From positions 1 through 64,000 of the forward strand of contig NZ_RXHQ01000011.1 in assembly GCF_004138105.1 (NCBI RefSeq): DNA of 64,000 nucleotides, given 5' to 3'. Below are positions 36,353 through 45,308 of the stretch, in pieces. The notes under the pieces were generated by a model. It was given only the letters and a program-made list of their open reading frames with translations, was not told where the DNA came from and made no database searches. The translations under genes and the position numbers were made by a program. Origin of the DNA: Xylanivirga thermophila (lineage in GTDB: Bacteria > Bacillota > Clostridia > Caldicoprobacterales > Xylanivirgaceae). Position 1 is the first letter of the stretch, and each line of letters opens with the position of its first letter.

Positions 36353-37468
36353 ATGTCAGGTTCTACTTATGGAAAACTTTTTACAGTAACTACTTGGGGG
36401 GAATCCCATGGTAAAGCCCTAGGAGTAGTAGTAGATGGGTGTCCAGCAGGCGTACATATAACTGAAGAATACATACAAAGGGAACTTAATAAACGCAGAC
36501 CTCAAGATCCTCTAATAAGCACCCCTAGAACAGAACCTGATAGAGTAGAAGTACTCTCAGGTATTATGAACGATATTACAACCGGTACCCCCATATCACT
36601 AATAATATATAATACAAATGCAAAATCTGATGATTATGAATATTTAAAAGAAATATATCGTCCCGGGCATGCAGATTACCCATATGAGATAAAATACGGA
36701 ATAAGGGATTATCGAGGAGGTGGGCGTTCTTCAGGGCGGGAGACCATAGCCCGTGTGGCTGCTGGTGCAATAGCTAAAAAAATACTCCAATCCATTGAAA
36801 TAAATATTTTTGCCTATACCATTTCAATAGGTGATATAAAAATTAATCCATCTGCTTTTAATAAGGAAGAGATATGTAAAAATCCTATGTACATGCCTGA
36901 TAAGGATGCAGCCTATAAAGCCCATGAATTAGTATCAAATTTGAGAAAGCGTGGGGACTCAATAGGTGGCATAGTAGAATGTAGAGTCAATGGGCTCCCT
37001 GTTGGTATAGGAGAACCTGTATTTGATAAACTAGATGCAAAACTTGCCCAAGCCATGCTCTCCATTGGCGCTGCAAAAGGCATAGAAATAGGCAGCGGTT
37101 TTGGCGCTGCCCAAATAACAGGCTCATACAATAATGACCCATATATACTAGATGATAATACGACCTTCGGCATAAAAAAATCCTCAAACAATGCAGGAGG
37201 GATACTGGGAGGAATGAGTGATGGTAGCGAAATAGTATTTCGTGTGGCATTCAAACCCACACCTTCTATTTCCACACTTCAGACTACTGTAAACACCCAT
37301 GGGGAAAAAACATCAGTAAATATAAAAGGGAGGCATGATGCCTGTATAGTACCTAGGGCAGTAATAGTTGTAGAATCAATGGCTGCCATTACAATAGTTG
37401 ATTTGTTATTTCAGAGTATTCTCTCTAAAATGGAAACTATAAAAAAAGCCCTTATAAAAATCAAATAA
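36353..37468 (+). CDS. aroC: chorismate synthase
   Basis: Last step of the shikimate pathway (EPSP to chorismate, needs reduced FMN). The 371-aa product has the signatures TTWGESHGKALGVVVDGCPAG early, YRPGHADYPYEIKYG near 103, RGGGRSSGRETIARVAAGA near 120 and AKGIEIGSGF near 240. The ATG at 36353 is preferred because AAAAGG lies 9 bp upstream. It is a single plus-strand gene among minus-strand neighbours and ends 6 bp from the convergent peptidoglycan-binding gene. The GGCGGGAG octamer at 36735-36742 encodes part of SSGRET. Confidence 0.96.
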   Translation: MSGSTYGKLFTVTTWGESHGKALGVVVDGCPAGVHITEEYIQRELNKRRPQDPLISTPRTEPDRVEVLSGIMNDITTGTPISLIIYNTNAKSDDYEYLKEIYRPGHADYPYEIKYGIRDYRGGGRSSGRETIARVAAGAIAKKILQSIEINIFAYTISIGDIKINPSAFNKEEICKNPMYMPDKDAAYKAHELVSNLRKRGDSIGGIVECRVNGLPVGIGEPVFDKLDAKLAQAMLSIGAAKGIEIGSGFGAAQITGSYNNDPYILDDNTTFGIKKSSNNAGGILGGMSDGSEIVFRVAFKPTPSISTLQTTVNTHGEKTSVNIKGRHDACIVPRAVIVVESMAAITIVDLLFQSILSKMETIKKALIKIK

Positions 37469-37473
37469 CCTAA

Positions 37474-37713
37474 TCATGGATATACGAGATCCAATGCGGC
37501 ATAGGTTTTCGGCCCTACGATACCATCAGGAACCAAACCATTATCCAATTGAAATTGTATTACTGCAGCCCTGGTACGGGGGCCAAATATGCCATCTACA
37601 GGACCGGGATTATATCCTATACTTATCAAAATACGCTGAAGCATAGCTACATCCGCTCCTCTGGATCCCATTTTTAATATGCGCCTCTCATTACTGTTCA
37701 TAAAATCACCCAC
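37474..37713 (-). CDS. small peptidoglycan-binding domain protein
   Basis: Product of 79 aa, almost entirely one PF01471-type peptidoglycan-binding module: GSRGADVAMLQRILISIGYN, then PVDGIFGPRTRAAVIQFQ and GIVGPKTYAAL. No signal peptide is visible, so it is either leaderless, exported another way, or used inside the developing spore. GTG start with AAAGGAGG 10 bp upstream; the ATG four codons in is an alternative. A 10-bp stem-loop just upstream of the ribosome-binding site may affect translation. Confidence 0.82.
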   Translation of the reverse strand: MGDFMNSNERRILKMGSRGADVAMLQRILISIGYNPGPVDGIFGPRTRAAVIQFQLDNGLVPDGIVGPKTYAALDLVYP

Positions 37714-37721
37714 TTTCTATA

Positions 37722-37758
37722 TGCCTCCTTTCTATATTTATATGGGGAATATAGAAAG
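37722..37758 (-). promoter_or_regulatory. stem-loop abutting the ribosome-binding site of the peptidoglycan-binding gene
   Basis: Minus-strand TTTCTATATT and AATATAGAAA form a perfect 10-bp stem whose 3' arm runs directly into GGAGG. Without a T-run it is unlikely to be a terminator for the glycosyltransferase gene. Translational control or an mRNA processing site is possible. Confidence 0.45.
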
Positions 37759-37765
37759 CAAGTGC

Positions 37766-38890
37766 CTATTTATTTAAACTTTCTATAAAGTTCACCAAAT
37801 CACTACTTGAGTTAGGCCTACCAACCTTTAGCATACTCTGTTTCAATATATTTAAACGCCAGTCATTAAATAATAACTGGTATACAGCCTCATCTACATG
37901 GTATGTATCACTTGTCTTTATGGCTAGTCCATTATTTAGAAGGAACTCTACATTTCTATCCTCCTGCCCCGGGATGGGATTTGCCAGTATCATAGGAATA
38001 CCCTTTGCCAGACATTCTGAGACAGTAAGCCCCCCTGGTTTTGTGACGATACATTCACTCGCATCCATCATCAAATCTACATTATCTACAAATCCAAAGT
38101 TATATATAGTCTTCTTAAGAATTAATTCATCTATCTTTTCCTTTAACGCCTTATTATTTCCACATACCGATAATATTTGCAGATCCATATCCAATCTGTC
38201 TATTTGTAAAATATTATCTACTACATTACCATACCCCATACTACCGCTCATAACAAGGATCGTAGCCTTATCCCGTATTCCCAAGGCCTTTCTCGCTTCA
38301 GATTTATCCATTTTTTTGCTAAATTTTTTGTTTATCGGAATACCAATCGGTAGAATCTTATCCTCTGGAATACCCTTCTTACGGGCCTGTAAATTTAAAA
38401 GCTCACTCGCAGTTACATAATAATCCATTTGAGTTTCTTCCCAATATGGATGGAATGTAAAATCGGTAACTATACCTATAGTAATTGCATCAAGGCCCTT
38501 CCCCTTTAGATGGGTTATTATCTGAGCTGCAAACACATGGGTACACACTATTACGTCTGGATTATAATCAGCCAAAAAATTAGTAAGTTTTTTAGAAAGC
38601 ATAGATTGGGTAATGGCCGATAGTGAAAACTTATTTTCTCCTTCTTTATTTTCTCCTGCTTCATATTCATATTTATCTGCTGCATTATAAAACATACCAT
38701 ATACAGCCGGCGTAAATTTTGTGGAAATTAAATATCCCTTTGCTATTGATTCACTTAAAAATGGATTAATATATTCAAAAGTATCTAACATAGTACATTC
38801 TATATTACGTTCTTTTAGATCATCTATGACACCCTTGGCAGCCTGTATATGACCATATCCTGCTGTTACAGAGAGAAATAATACTCTCAT
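37766..38890 (-). CDS. MGDG synthase/UgtP-like glycosyltransferase (GT28)
   Basis: Membrane-associated glycosyltransferase of 374 aa. The N-terminal AGYGHIQAAKGVIDDL (residues 10-25) corresponds to the acceptor/lipid-binding motif of the MGDG synthase family. The C-terminal GT-B donor-binding region has VMSGSMGYGNV near 215, TKPGGLTVSECLAKGIPMIL near 288 and GQEDRN near 313. It probably glycosylates diacylglycerol to make membrane glycolipid or a lipoteichoic acid anchor. Apparently its own unit. Confidence 0.88.
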   Translation of the reverse strand: MRVLFLSVTAGYGHIQAAKGVIDDLKERNIECTMLDTFEYINPFLSESIAKGYLISTKFTPAVYGMFYNAADKYEYEAGENKEGENKFSLSAITQSMLSKKLTNFLADYNPDVIVCTHVFAAQIITHLKGKGLDAITIGIVTDFTFHPYWEETQMDYYVTASELLNLQARKKGIPEDKILPIGIPINKKFSKKMDKSEARKALGIRDKATILVMSGSMGYGNVVDNILQIDRLDMDLQILSVCGNNKALKEKIDELILKKTIYNFGFVDNVDLMMDASECIVTKPGGLTVSECLAKGIPMILANPIPGQEDRNVEFLLNNGLAIKTSDTYHVDEAVYQLLFNDWRLNILKQSMLKVGRPNSSSDLVNFIESLNK

Positions 38891-38986
38891 TTAAATTACA
38901 CCTCATCTCTTGATGTATTTTATCCTTCTCCATTCTATCCTAACTAAAAACCTTTAGCAATATGTATGTATTTACAATAATATAAA

Positions 38987-39018
38987 AAGAGCTACTCATG
39001 CAAGAGCAGCCCTTTAGT
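38987..39018 (-). terminator. terminator of the 59-aa membrane peptide gene
   Basis: Minus-strand stem GGGCTGCTC / GAGTAGCTC with two G-U pairs and a TTTTT tail. Confidence 0.75.
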
Positions 39019-39026
39019 GTTATAGC

Positions 39027-39206
39027 TTACTTTTCTACTACGCCAAACCCTCTAAAAAACGTTCCACCACCAAATAATATTACCAATATTAAGAAGAAGA
39101 ACAATAATTCGGATCCTGAGCGGAATAATCCACAATTACAGAAGAAAATTACTAACAGTAGGAAGAAAAAGAGTAAGCTATCATCATCCCTACCAAAGAA
39201 TCCCAT
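39027..39206 (-). CDS. small hydrophobic membrane peptide, 59 aa
   Basis: Short gene with an excellent ribosome-binding site (GGGAGG, 7-8 bp from the ATG) and its own terminator. The product begins MGFFGRDDDS and continues with two very hydrophobic Leu/Phe/Ile segments (about 11-22 and 34-46) separated by a Cys-Asn-Cys-Gly turn. Glycines lie at the end. Such tiny Phe/Leu-rich peptides with an acidic start are seen in spore-forming Firmicutes, but I cannot name a family. The plus-strand frame over the same DNA is low-complexity Lys/Asn/Pro and is a shadow. Confidence 0.75.
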   Translation of the reverse strand: MGFFGRDDDSLLFFFLLLVIFFCNCGLFRSGSELLFFFLILVILFGGGTFFRGFGVVEK

Positions 39207-39322
39207 ATATATACCTCCCTTTCAACTAATTTAGTATTTACAACCTCCTGGTTTAATACATTATATGTGCAATTATAAAAATAGGTGATTAAATACATTC
39301 TGTGAAAAGGAGTAAAATAATA

Positions 39323-41143
39323 TTATTTTCTACCGTACAGCGGTCCATAGTTTGAACAAGCTCTAAAATCAGCACCTTCTAAATCATTTGTACCAAATGA
39401 ATACCAAGCCGATGGTCTGAAGATTCTATTTTCAGATACATTATGCATGCTAACTGGTATTCTAAGCATGGAAGCCAATGTAATAAGTTTATCCCCTATA
39501 TGCCCATAGCTTATTGCTCCATGATTTGCACCCCAGCTGTTCATTACCGAATATACATCCTTAAAGGCACCTTTGCCAGTCAATATGGGAGTAAACCAGG
39601 TGGTGGGCCAAGTAGGATCTGTACGTCTATTTAATATATCATGTATATCCTCTGGCAGATCTATAGTATAACCCTCTGCTATCTGAAGCACAGGCCCCAA
39701 ACCTTTAATGAGGTTTACCCTAGACATGGTAACCGGCATACCTCCTTTTGTTAAAAAGTTTGATGAAAATCCACCCCCACGAAAATACTCACGTATAGCA
39801 GGCCGCCATCTTGTGCCATCAAGACACTTACCTACTTCATTAGGTGTTATTTCCCAGAATGGTTTCATTACCGGCTCATCTTTTGTTGTCTGCTCTCCTG
39901 TTGCATCAAGAGCAGCTGCACCTGAGTTTATCAAATGTATAAATCCTTGTGCTGCCATGCCATCAAGTTCCTTGCCAGTTACTCTCTTCACAGCCTCAGG
40001 GCTCCAATAAGTCCTTACGTCGGCAAATATCTGAGCTCTATCTGAAACTAAATGGCCAAAAAGCATTGCAATTCCATTTAAACAGTCATTTTCAGTAGCT
40101 ACTAAAAAAGGCTCCCTTATACCATTCCAATCAAATGACGAATTGAGGATAGCCTCTAAGAAATCACCATTTGGAAAATGATCTGTCCATTGTCTTTGAC
40201 CTTGAAAACCTGCTAAAATAGCATTATGTCCAAGTGCTTCCTCTTCAAACCCCATCTCAGCTAGTTTTTTATTGCCTGCCATCAAATCTTTGGCTATCAT
40301 AGCCATCTTAACTACAAACTCCCATTCCCAATCTTTTCTTTCACTAGAAGACTGCATATGTGGTTTATTGTTATCCTTACCCTCTATGCAATTTTCTTTC
40401 GTCCATGCAAGGGCTCGTTCAAATTCTTCCTTATCATATATTCCTTCATCTATACGCCTTATAAATTCAGTAAGGTCTATTGATTCAAAACGCATACCAA
40501 GATAGTCTTCCAGAAAATCAGGGTCTACCATAGAACCTGCTATACCCATAGCAACACTGCCCATTTGGAGATATGATTTTCCCCTCATTGTTGCAGCAGC
40601 CAAACCTGCCTTTGCAAATAGCAGCAATTTTTCCTTTACATCACTAGGAATCTCAGCATCATCTGCTTCCTGAACATCCTTACCGTATATACCGAAAGCA
40701 GGAATACCCTTTTGATCATGGGCAGCCAATGCAGCTGCAAGATATACCGCACCTGGTCTTTCAGTACCATTAAATCCCCATATCGCCTTCGGTATTAAAG
40801 AATCCATGTCAAGTGTTTCAGCACCATAGCACCAACAGGGAGTAACTGTTATAGATACACCCACTCCCGCCCTGGCAAATTTTTCAGCAGTTTGAGCAGC
40901 CTCAGATACTCCACCTATGCAGGTATCGGCAATAACACATTCGACTGGTAAGCCATTTGCATGTTTGAGGTTGTGCTCAAGTAAATCCGCAACTGATCTG
41001 GCCATCCTCATTGTCTGTTCTTCCAAGGATTCACGAACACCCCTCCGTCGACCGTCTATAACTGGCCTTATCCCAATTTTAGGCATACTACCTTTAAACC
41101 TATTCTCTAGCCCACTTAACCTCATCCCTTTAATATTTGCCAT
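39323..41143 (-). CDS. fucI: L-fucose isomerase
   Basis: Converts L-fucose to L-fuculose (and D-arabinose to D-ribulose), Mn2+-dependent. The 606-aa product is full length. [15 protein letters not shown] contains Glu351 and [10 protein letters not shown] contains Asp375, aligning with the catalytic Glu and Asp of E. coli Fuc[14 protein letters not shown] opens the N-terminal domain. It follows fucA by 31 bp and completes a fucose pathway with the aldolase and the kinase upstream. A GGCGGGAG copy is at 40864-40871. Confidence 0.95.
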   Translation of the reverse strand: MANIKGMRLSGLENRFKGSMPKIGIRPVIDGRRRGVRESLEEQTMRMARSVADLLEHNLKHANGLPVECVIADTCIGGVSEAAQTAEKFARAGVGVSITVTPCWCYGAETLDMDSLIPKAIWGFNGTERPGAVYLAAALAAHDQKGIPAFGIYGKDVQEADDAEIPSDVKEKLLLFAKAGLAAATMRGKSYLQMGSVAMGIAGSMVDPDFLEDYLGMRFESIDLTEFIRRIDEGIYDKEEFERALAWTKENCIEGKDNNKPHMQSSSERKDWEWEFVVKMAMIAKDLMAGNKKLAEMGFEEEALGHNAILAGFQGQRQWTDHFPNGDFLEAILNSSFDWNGIREPFLVATENDCLNGIAMLFGHLVSDRAQIFADVRTYWSPEAVKRVTGKELDGMAAQGFIHLINSGAAALDATGEQTTKDEPVMKPFWEITPNEVGKCLDGTRWRPAIREYFRGGGFSSNFLTKGGMPVTMSRVNLIKGLGPVLQIAEGYTIDLPEDIHDILNRRTDPTWPTTWFTPILTGKGAFKDVYSVMNSWGANHGAISYGHIGDKLITLASMLRIPVSMHNVSENRIFRPSAWYSFGTNDLEGADFRACSNYGPLYGRK

Positions 41144-41174
41144 AAAAACACTCCTATCTATTTCAATTTAAAGC

Positions 41175-41867
41175 TTATTTATGTTCTTCAATAGAAAAAG
41201 CAGGATGCCTTCCTGGTAAATTCATCTGTTTTCTTATGCTATAAAGGGCTTTCACCTTTTCTTCGTCTAAAACATTAGCATCACCCAACAATTCACATAT
41301 AAATGTTATCTTGGCATAAAACTCTAACGACTCCATTCTAAAGAATGCACCCTCCAAATCTGAGCTATATGTAAGGGCACCATGATTCTCAAGAAGCATG
41401 GCATCATAATCCTGTAAGTACTTTGATATTGCATCCGGTATTTCTTCAGTGGACGGCGTACCATATTTTGCTACAGGCACCTCCCCTAATAATATAACCG
41501 ACTCTGGAATAAGAGGTTTATCAAGTGGTTTATTCATTACTGCATATGCAGTTCCAAAAGGTGGATGGGCATGCACTACTGCATTTACATCAGGTCTTTC
41601 CTCATACACTCTAAGATGCATTTTTACCTCTGAAGAAGGTCTATTTTTACCATTTGTCTCTAAAACCTCTCCTTTTAGATTGATCTTACATATCATATCA
41701 GGTGTCATAAAGCCCTTGCTAACCCCTGTAGGAGTACACAATATTTCGTCATCTCCCAACTTTACTGATATATTACCATCATTAGCTACTACAAAGCCCC
41801 TATCATAGACTCTTTTCCCTATTTCACATATTTGCTCTCTTATTTTATCCTCATCAATAATACTCAT
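41175..41867 (-). CDS. fucA: class II aldolase, L-fuculose-1-phosphate aldolase type
   Basis: Zn-dependent aldolase of about 230 aa, splitting L-fuculose-1-phosphate (or the rhamnulose analogue) to dihydroxyacetone phosphate and L-lactaldehyde. ANDGNISVKLGDD is near residue 28. VVHAHPPFGTAYA near 90 holds two Zn-binding His, LLENHGAL near 150 the third, and SSEVKMH the catalytic Glu region. ATG at 41867 follows AAAGGTGA; the longer GTG frame is less likely. No lactaldehyde reductase or microcompartment gene is present in this window. Confidence 0.93.
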   Translation of the reverse strand: MSIIDEDKIREQICEIGKRVYDRGFVVANDGNISVKLGDDEILCTPTGVSKGFMTPDMICKINLKGEVLETNGKNRPSSEVKMHLRVYEERPDVNAVVHAHPPFGTAYAVMNKPLDKPLIPESVILLGEVPVAKYGTPSTEEIPDAISKYLQDYDAMLLENHGALTYSSDLEGAFFRMESLEFYAKITFICELLGDANVLDEEKVKALYSIRKQMNLPGRHPAFSIEEHK

Positions 41868-41890
41868 ATACACATCACCTTTTATTAATA

Positions 41891-41915
41891 TTTGTTTTGT
41901 TGTTTTTATGTTGGT
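41891..41915. promoter_or_regulatory. candidate DeoR-type operator, fuc operon
   Basis: The 12-mer TGTTTTTATGTT (41900-41911) within a TTTGTTTTG-rich tract lies between the fucA promoter and start codon. The same 12-mer occurs in the promoter region of the kinase/DeoR unit at 44235-44246. Shared placement downstream of each -10 box suggests a common repressor site. Confidence 0.5.
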
Positions 41916-41924
41916 TTATATACT

Positions 41925-41953
41925 ATTGTACACACAAAGCAAAAATAGTGCAA
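41925..41953 (-). promoter_or_regulatory. promoter of fucA-fucI
   Basis: Minus strand TTGCAC (41948-41953), a 17-bp spacer and TACAAT (41925-41930). Confidence 0.65.
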
Positions 41954-41994
41954 TATTATTTCTTAAATATCTTTAATTTATAATATACTTTTTA

Positions 41995-42756
41995 TCAGCT
42001 GTATATAATATTCACATTCCTATCCTGACAAAACTGTTCCCATTCAGGAGATAATTTTTTATCGGTAAATATCGAATGTATGTTATCAAATTCCGTGATA
42101 TTTACAAAGGAAACTATATCAAACTTGGTACTATCAAGAAGCAAAAATGTCTTTTGCGCTCGCTCTACCATGGCTTTCTTTATATAAGCCTCCATCTCAC
42201 TGGATTCCAATATACCTTTATTCATATTTATGGCCTTGCAGGACAATATCGCCTTATCTACATAATAGCTTTTAATAGCCTTTTCCGACAAATATCCTAC
42301 AAAGGAAAGGGAAGAACTTCTAAGATCGCCCCCTGTAGATATAGTCCTTATATTTTCTGCATTATTCAATTCTAAGAGCATGCTTAACGAATTGGTTATA
42401 ACGGTAATATTTTTCTTTTCCTTTATATACTTTGCAAGCTGTAGGGCCGTAGAGCTGGAATCTATCATCAAGGTATCACCATCCTCTATAAAGCTTGATA
42501 CCTTTTGTGCTATCTTCTGCTTAGCCTCTATATTGGTTATTTCGCGCACATCAAAGGGCAGATCCATACTAGTATTCTCATTGAGCACAGCGCCACCATA
42601 ACTTCTCTTTACCAGCCCCTCCCTCTCTAACTTTTCTAAATCCCTTCTTATGGTCTCCTCTGTCACATCAAACTTTTTACTAAGATCCGATACCAAAACG
42701 CTTTTTCCATCCTGCAGTATGGTCATTATCTCCCGTCTTCTTTCAATAGCAAGCAT
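41995..42756 (-). CDS. DeoR family transcriptional repressor
   Basis: Repressor of 253 aa. The N-terminal winged HTH (residues 1-55) has VSDLSKKFDVTEETIRRDLE. The C-terminal sugar-phosphate sensor domain has the DeoR pattern DGDTLMIDSSSTALQLAKYI near 92 and TGGDLRSSSLSFVG near 142. Sugar phosphates such as fuculose-1-phosphate typically relieve such repressors. It lies 15 bp after the kinase gene and directly upstream of the fuc promoter. Confidence 0.93.
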   Translation of the reverse strand: MLAIERRREIMTILQDGKSVLVSDLSKKFDVTEETIRRDLEKLEREGLVKRSYGGAVLNENTSMDLPFDVREITNIEAKQKIAQKVSSFIEDGDTLMIDSSSTALQLAKYIKEKKNITVITNSLSMLLELNNAENIRTISTGGDLRSSSLSFVGYLSEKAIKSYYVDKAILSCKAINMNKGILESSEMEAYIKKAMVERAQKTFLLLDSTKFDIVSFVNITEFDNIHSIFTDKKLSPEWEQFCQDRNVNIIYS

Positions 42757-42771
42757 CCTATACCTCCTTAT

Positions 42772-44196
42772 TTATTTAATAGTTTCATATGTTTTTCGCT
42801 CAAATGAGCGTGAAATGATCTTCCTACCTTCCTCTATATTATCTATATAACTATTTGCTAAAAGCTGTATGGCAGCATTTCCAAGGGCTGAAGCCTCTAT
42901 AGGCCCTGCTATTACTTCCTTTCCTGTTGACATGGCAGTAAGTTCACATAAAAGCTCGTCCTGAATACCTCCTCCTACCATGTTTATGCCTTTTATCTCT
43001 TCTCCCGCCACCTCTTCCAATTCAAATATAGTATTTTTGTATTTATCTACCAACCCATTATATGCTGCAATAGCAATCTCTCCAAGTCCTTCCGGCTGTC
43101 CCTGATCATGTTCCTTGCAAAAAGAAACTATCCCATCTATCATATTCCCCGGTGTCATAAATCTGGAAGATGCCGGATCAATGCAAAACGCTTTACCATG
43201 TGCCTGGCGAGCAGCCGTTACAATATCACCAAAGGACACCTCATATCTGGTAGCACTCCATTCTTTTCTAAGCTGCTGAATCACCCATAAGCCATTTATA
43301 TTTTTCAAAAGTCTAATAGTATCCCCTACTCCCCCTTCATTAGTAAAATTATACTGTAATGATTTTTCCGTAATAACTGGCTCATCCCGCTCAAGTCCCA
43401 GCAAAGACCAGGTACCACAGCTTAAATATGCACTTCTTTTATCTTTTAAGGGTGTACCACATACAGCTGATGCAGTATCATGACTTCCAACAGCTATAAC
43501 AGGTATATCCTTAAGTCCCACCTCATCTGATACATCTCCCCTTAGATATCCATAAATCTCTCCCGGATGTATAACATGTTGAAAAATATGATTTGGAAGA
43601 CCTAACTCTGATATTATTTCTCGATCCCAACGCCTTGAACTAGCATTAATAAGCTGAGATGTGGAGGATATGGTATATTCATTATGCTTTTCACCGGTTA
43701 GATAATAATTAAATAGATCTGGCATAAAAAGCAATGTATCTGCATTCTCCAAACTCACAGGTCTTACAACTTTGTCGGAATATAATTGATATATGGTATT
43801 TATGGGCATTTTCTGAATACCAGTTCTTTTATACAGCTCACTAAATGGTAATATTTCATCTACTTTGTCCATTATTCCTTCTGTTCTATCATCCCGATAA
43901 TGAATAGGTGCTCCAATTAGATTATTATCCCTATCCAGCAAGCCATAGTCTACTCCCCACGTATCAATGCCTATGCTTGTAATATTCTCTCCGTGCTTAG
44001 AAGCTATCTTTAAACCTCTTAATATTTCATAATATAACCTAAAAAAATCCCAGCAGTATCTCCCGCCTACCCTTACTGGCTCATTTGGAAACCTATATAC
44101 CTCATCAAGTTTTATAGAGGAACCATCAAAATTTGATAGTATAACTCTGCCACTGGAGGCTCCAAGATCCACAGCTATGCAACTAACAATATCCAT
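42772..44196 (-). CDS. FGGY family sugar kinase, rhamnulokinase-like
   Basis: Kinase of 474 aa (ASKHA fold). AVDLGASSGRVIL (residues 8-20) is the first phosphate motif, GIDTWGVDYGLLD near 75, HDTASAVCGTP near 240, CGTWSLLGLE near 263 and the C-terminal MVGGGIQDELLCELTAMSTG near 400. Sequence resembles RhaB rather than classical FucK. Because fucI and fucA are adjacent, it probably phosphorylates L-fuculose, possibly also L-rhamnulose. It heads the kinase-deoR unit; GGGAGGAG precedes the ATG. Two GGCGGGAG copies (43002, 44060) lie inside. Confidence 0.9.
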   Translation of the reverse strand: MDIVSCIAVDLGASSGRVILSNFDGSSIKLDEVYRFPNEPVRVGGRYCWDFFRLYYEILRGLKIASKHGENITSIGIDTWGVDYGLLDRDNNLIGAPIHYRDDRTEGIMDKVDEILPFSELYKRTGIQKMPINTIYQLYSDKVVRPVSLENADTLLFMPDLFNYYLTGEKHNEYTISSTSQLINASSRRWDREIISELGLPNHIFQHVIHPGEIYGYLRGDVSDEVGLKDIPVIAVGSHDTASAVCGTPLKDKRSAYLSCGTWSLLGLERDEPVITEKSLQYNFTNEGGVGDTIRLLKNINGLWVIQQLRKEWSATRYEVSFGDIVTAARQAHGKAFCIDPASSRFMTPGNMIDGIVSFCKEHDQGQPEGLGEIAIAAYNGLVDKYKNTIFELEEVAGEEIKGINMVGGGIQDELLCELTAMSTGKEVIAGPIEASALGNAAIQLLANSYIDNIEEGRKIISRSFERKTYETIK

Positions 44197-44224
44197 ACAA
44201 ACTCTCCTCCCAATATCTTATATG

Positions 44225-44264
44225 TTGTTTGTTCTGTTTTTATGTTTATTCTTTTATTATTATA
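44225..44264 (-). promoter_or_regulatory. -10 box and candidate DeoR operator upstream of the kinase gene
   Basis: Minus-strand TATAAT (44259-44264) is followed by a T-rich/A-rich element containing the 12-mer shared with 41900-41911. No clear -35 box is visible. Confidence 0.45.
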
Positions 44265-44296
44265 ACATATTCGATTGGTTTTGTTTATATGTATAT

Positions 44297-44336
44297 AAAA
44301 AAAACAGCATGCCCGGTTTCTTGAGCATACTGCTTT
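44297..44336 (-). terminator. terminator of the opp operon
   Basis: Minus-strand stem AGCAGTATGC / GCATGCTGT with a T8 tail just after the oppF stop. Confidence 0.88.
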
Positions 44337-44339
44337 TTA

Positions 44340-45308
44340 TCATTTATTATATAAATAACAAGCTACAAAATGACCTCCACCTTGATCTACCAGTTCAGGT
44401 GCTTTTTCCTTACATATTGGCATTGCATGTTTGCAACGACTTGCAAACTTACAACCTGCAGGAGGATTTATGGGACTCGGTACATCCCCCTCCAATAATA
44501 TCCGTTGCCTACTACGCTCAATATCAGGATCAGGTATGGGAATTGCCGACATAAGAGCCCCAGTATATGGGTGCATAGAATTTTTATATAGCTCTGCACT
44601 CGGTGCCATCTCTACTATAGATCCTAAATACATAACGCCTACACGATCACTTATATGTTTTACCATGCTAAGATCATGGGCAATAAATAAATAGGTAAGC
44701 TTTAGATTTCGCTGTAGTTCCTCCAATAAGTTTACTACCTGAGCCTGTATTGATACATCAAGAGCTGATATGGGCTCATCACATATTATAAGCTTTGGCT
44801 CTATTGCAAGCGCCCGTGCTATGCCTATACGCTGTCTTTGACCACCACTAAATTCATGCGGAAAACGATTGGCATGCTCCTGATTTAAACCTACAAGGCC
44901 TAGAAGTTCATAAATTCTCTCTTGCCGTTCTTTACCTTTATAAATATTATGAATATCTATACCTTCTGCAATTATATCTCCTACGGTCATTCTCGGATTT
45001 AAAGAAGCATATGGATCCTGAAAAATCATCTGGACATCCTTGGTATAATCCTTTGCCTCCCTTTTATTTAGCCTGCTTATATCTTTTCCCTCGTAATATA
45101 TTTCACCACTGGTAGCTTCATATAGCCTTGTAATAGTACGGCCAGTGGTAGATTTACCACAACCACTTTCTCCTACCAGACCAAAGGTTTCACCCTTATC
45201 TATATAAAAGGATACATCATCAATCGCCTTTAATACTTGTCCCGATCCCACATTAAAATACTTTTTTAAATTTTTTACTTCTAATAGATGTTTTACTGAA
45301 TTACTCAT
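44340..45308 (-). CDS. oppF: oligopeptide ABC transporter ATP-binding protein
   Basis: ATPase of 322 aa. Walker A GESGCGKST, ABC signature SGGQRQR, Walker B LIICDEPISALD and the H-loop IAHDLSMV are all present. The C-terminal oligopeptide-transporter extension has the cysteine pattern PPAGCKFASRCKHAMPICKE, which in this family can hold an iron-sulfur centre. It overlaps oppD by 8 bp and is last in the operon. Confidence 0.95.
   Translation of the reverse strand: MSNSVKHLLEVKNLKKYFNVGSGQVLKAIDDVSFYIDKGETFGLVGESGCGKSTTGRTITRLYEATSGEIYYEGKDISRLNKREAKDYTKDVQMIFQDPYASLNPRMTVGDIIAEGIDIHNIYKGKERQERIYELLGLVGLNQEHANRFPHEFSGGQRQRIGIARALAIEPKLIICDEPISALDVSIQAQVVNLLEELQRNLKLTYLFIAHDLSMVKHISDRVGVMYLGSIVEMAPSAELYKNSMHPYTGALMSAIPIPDPDIERSRQRILLEGDVPSPINPPAGCKFASRCKHAMPICKEKAPELVDQGGGHFVACYLYNK

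Noticed and set aside
37920-38420. 166-codon plus-strand open frame
   Set aside because: It lies wholly inside the GT28 glycosyltransferase gene on the other strand, with no start signal and no recognisable domain.
38998-39234. 78-codon plus-strand frame, Lys/Asn/Pro-rich
   Set aside because: Low-complexity shadow of the minus-strand 59-codon gene, which has a proper ribosome-binding site and terminator.
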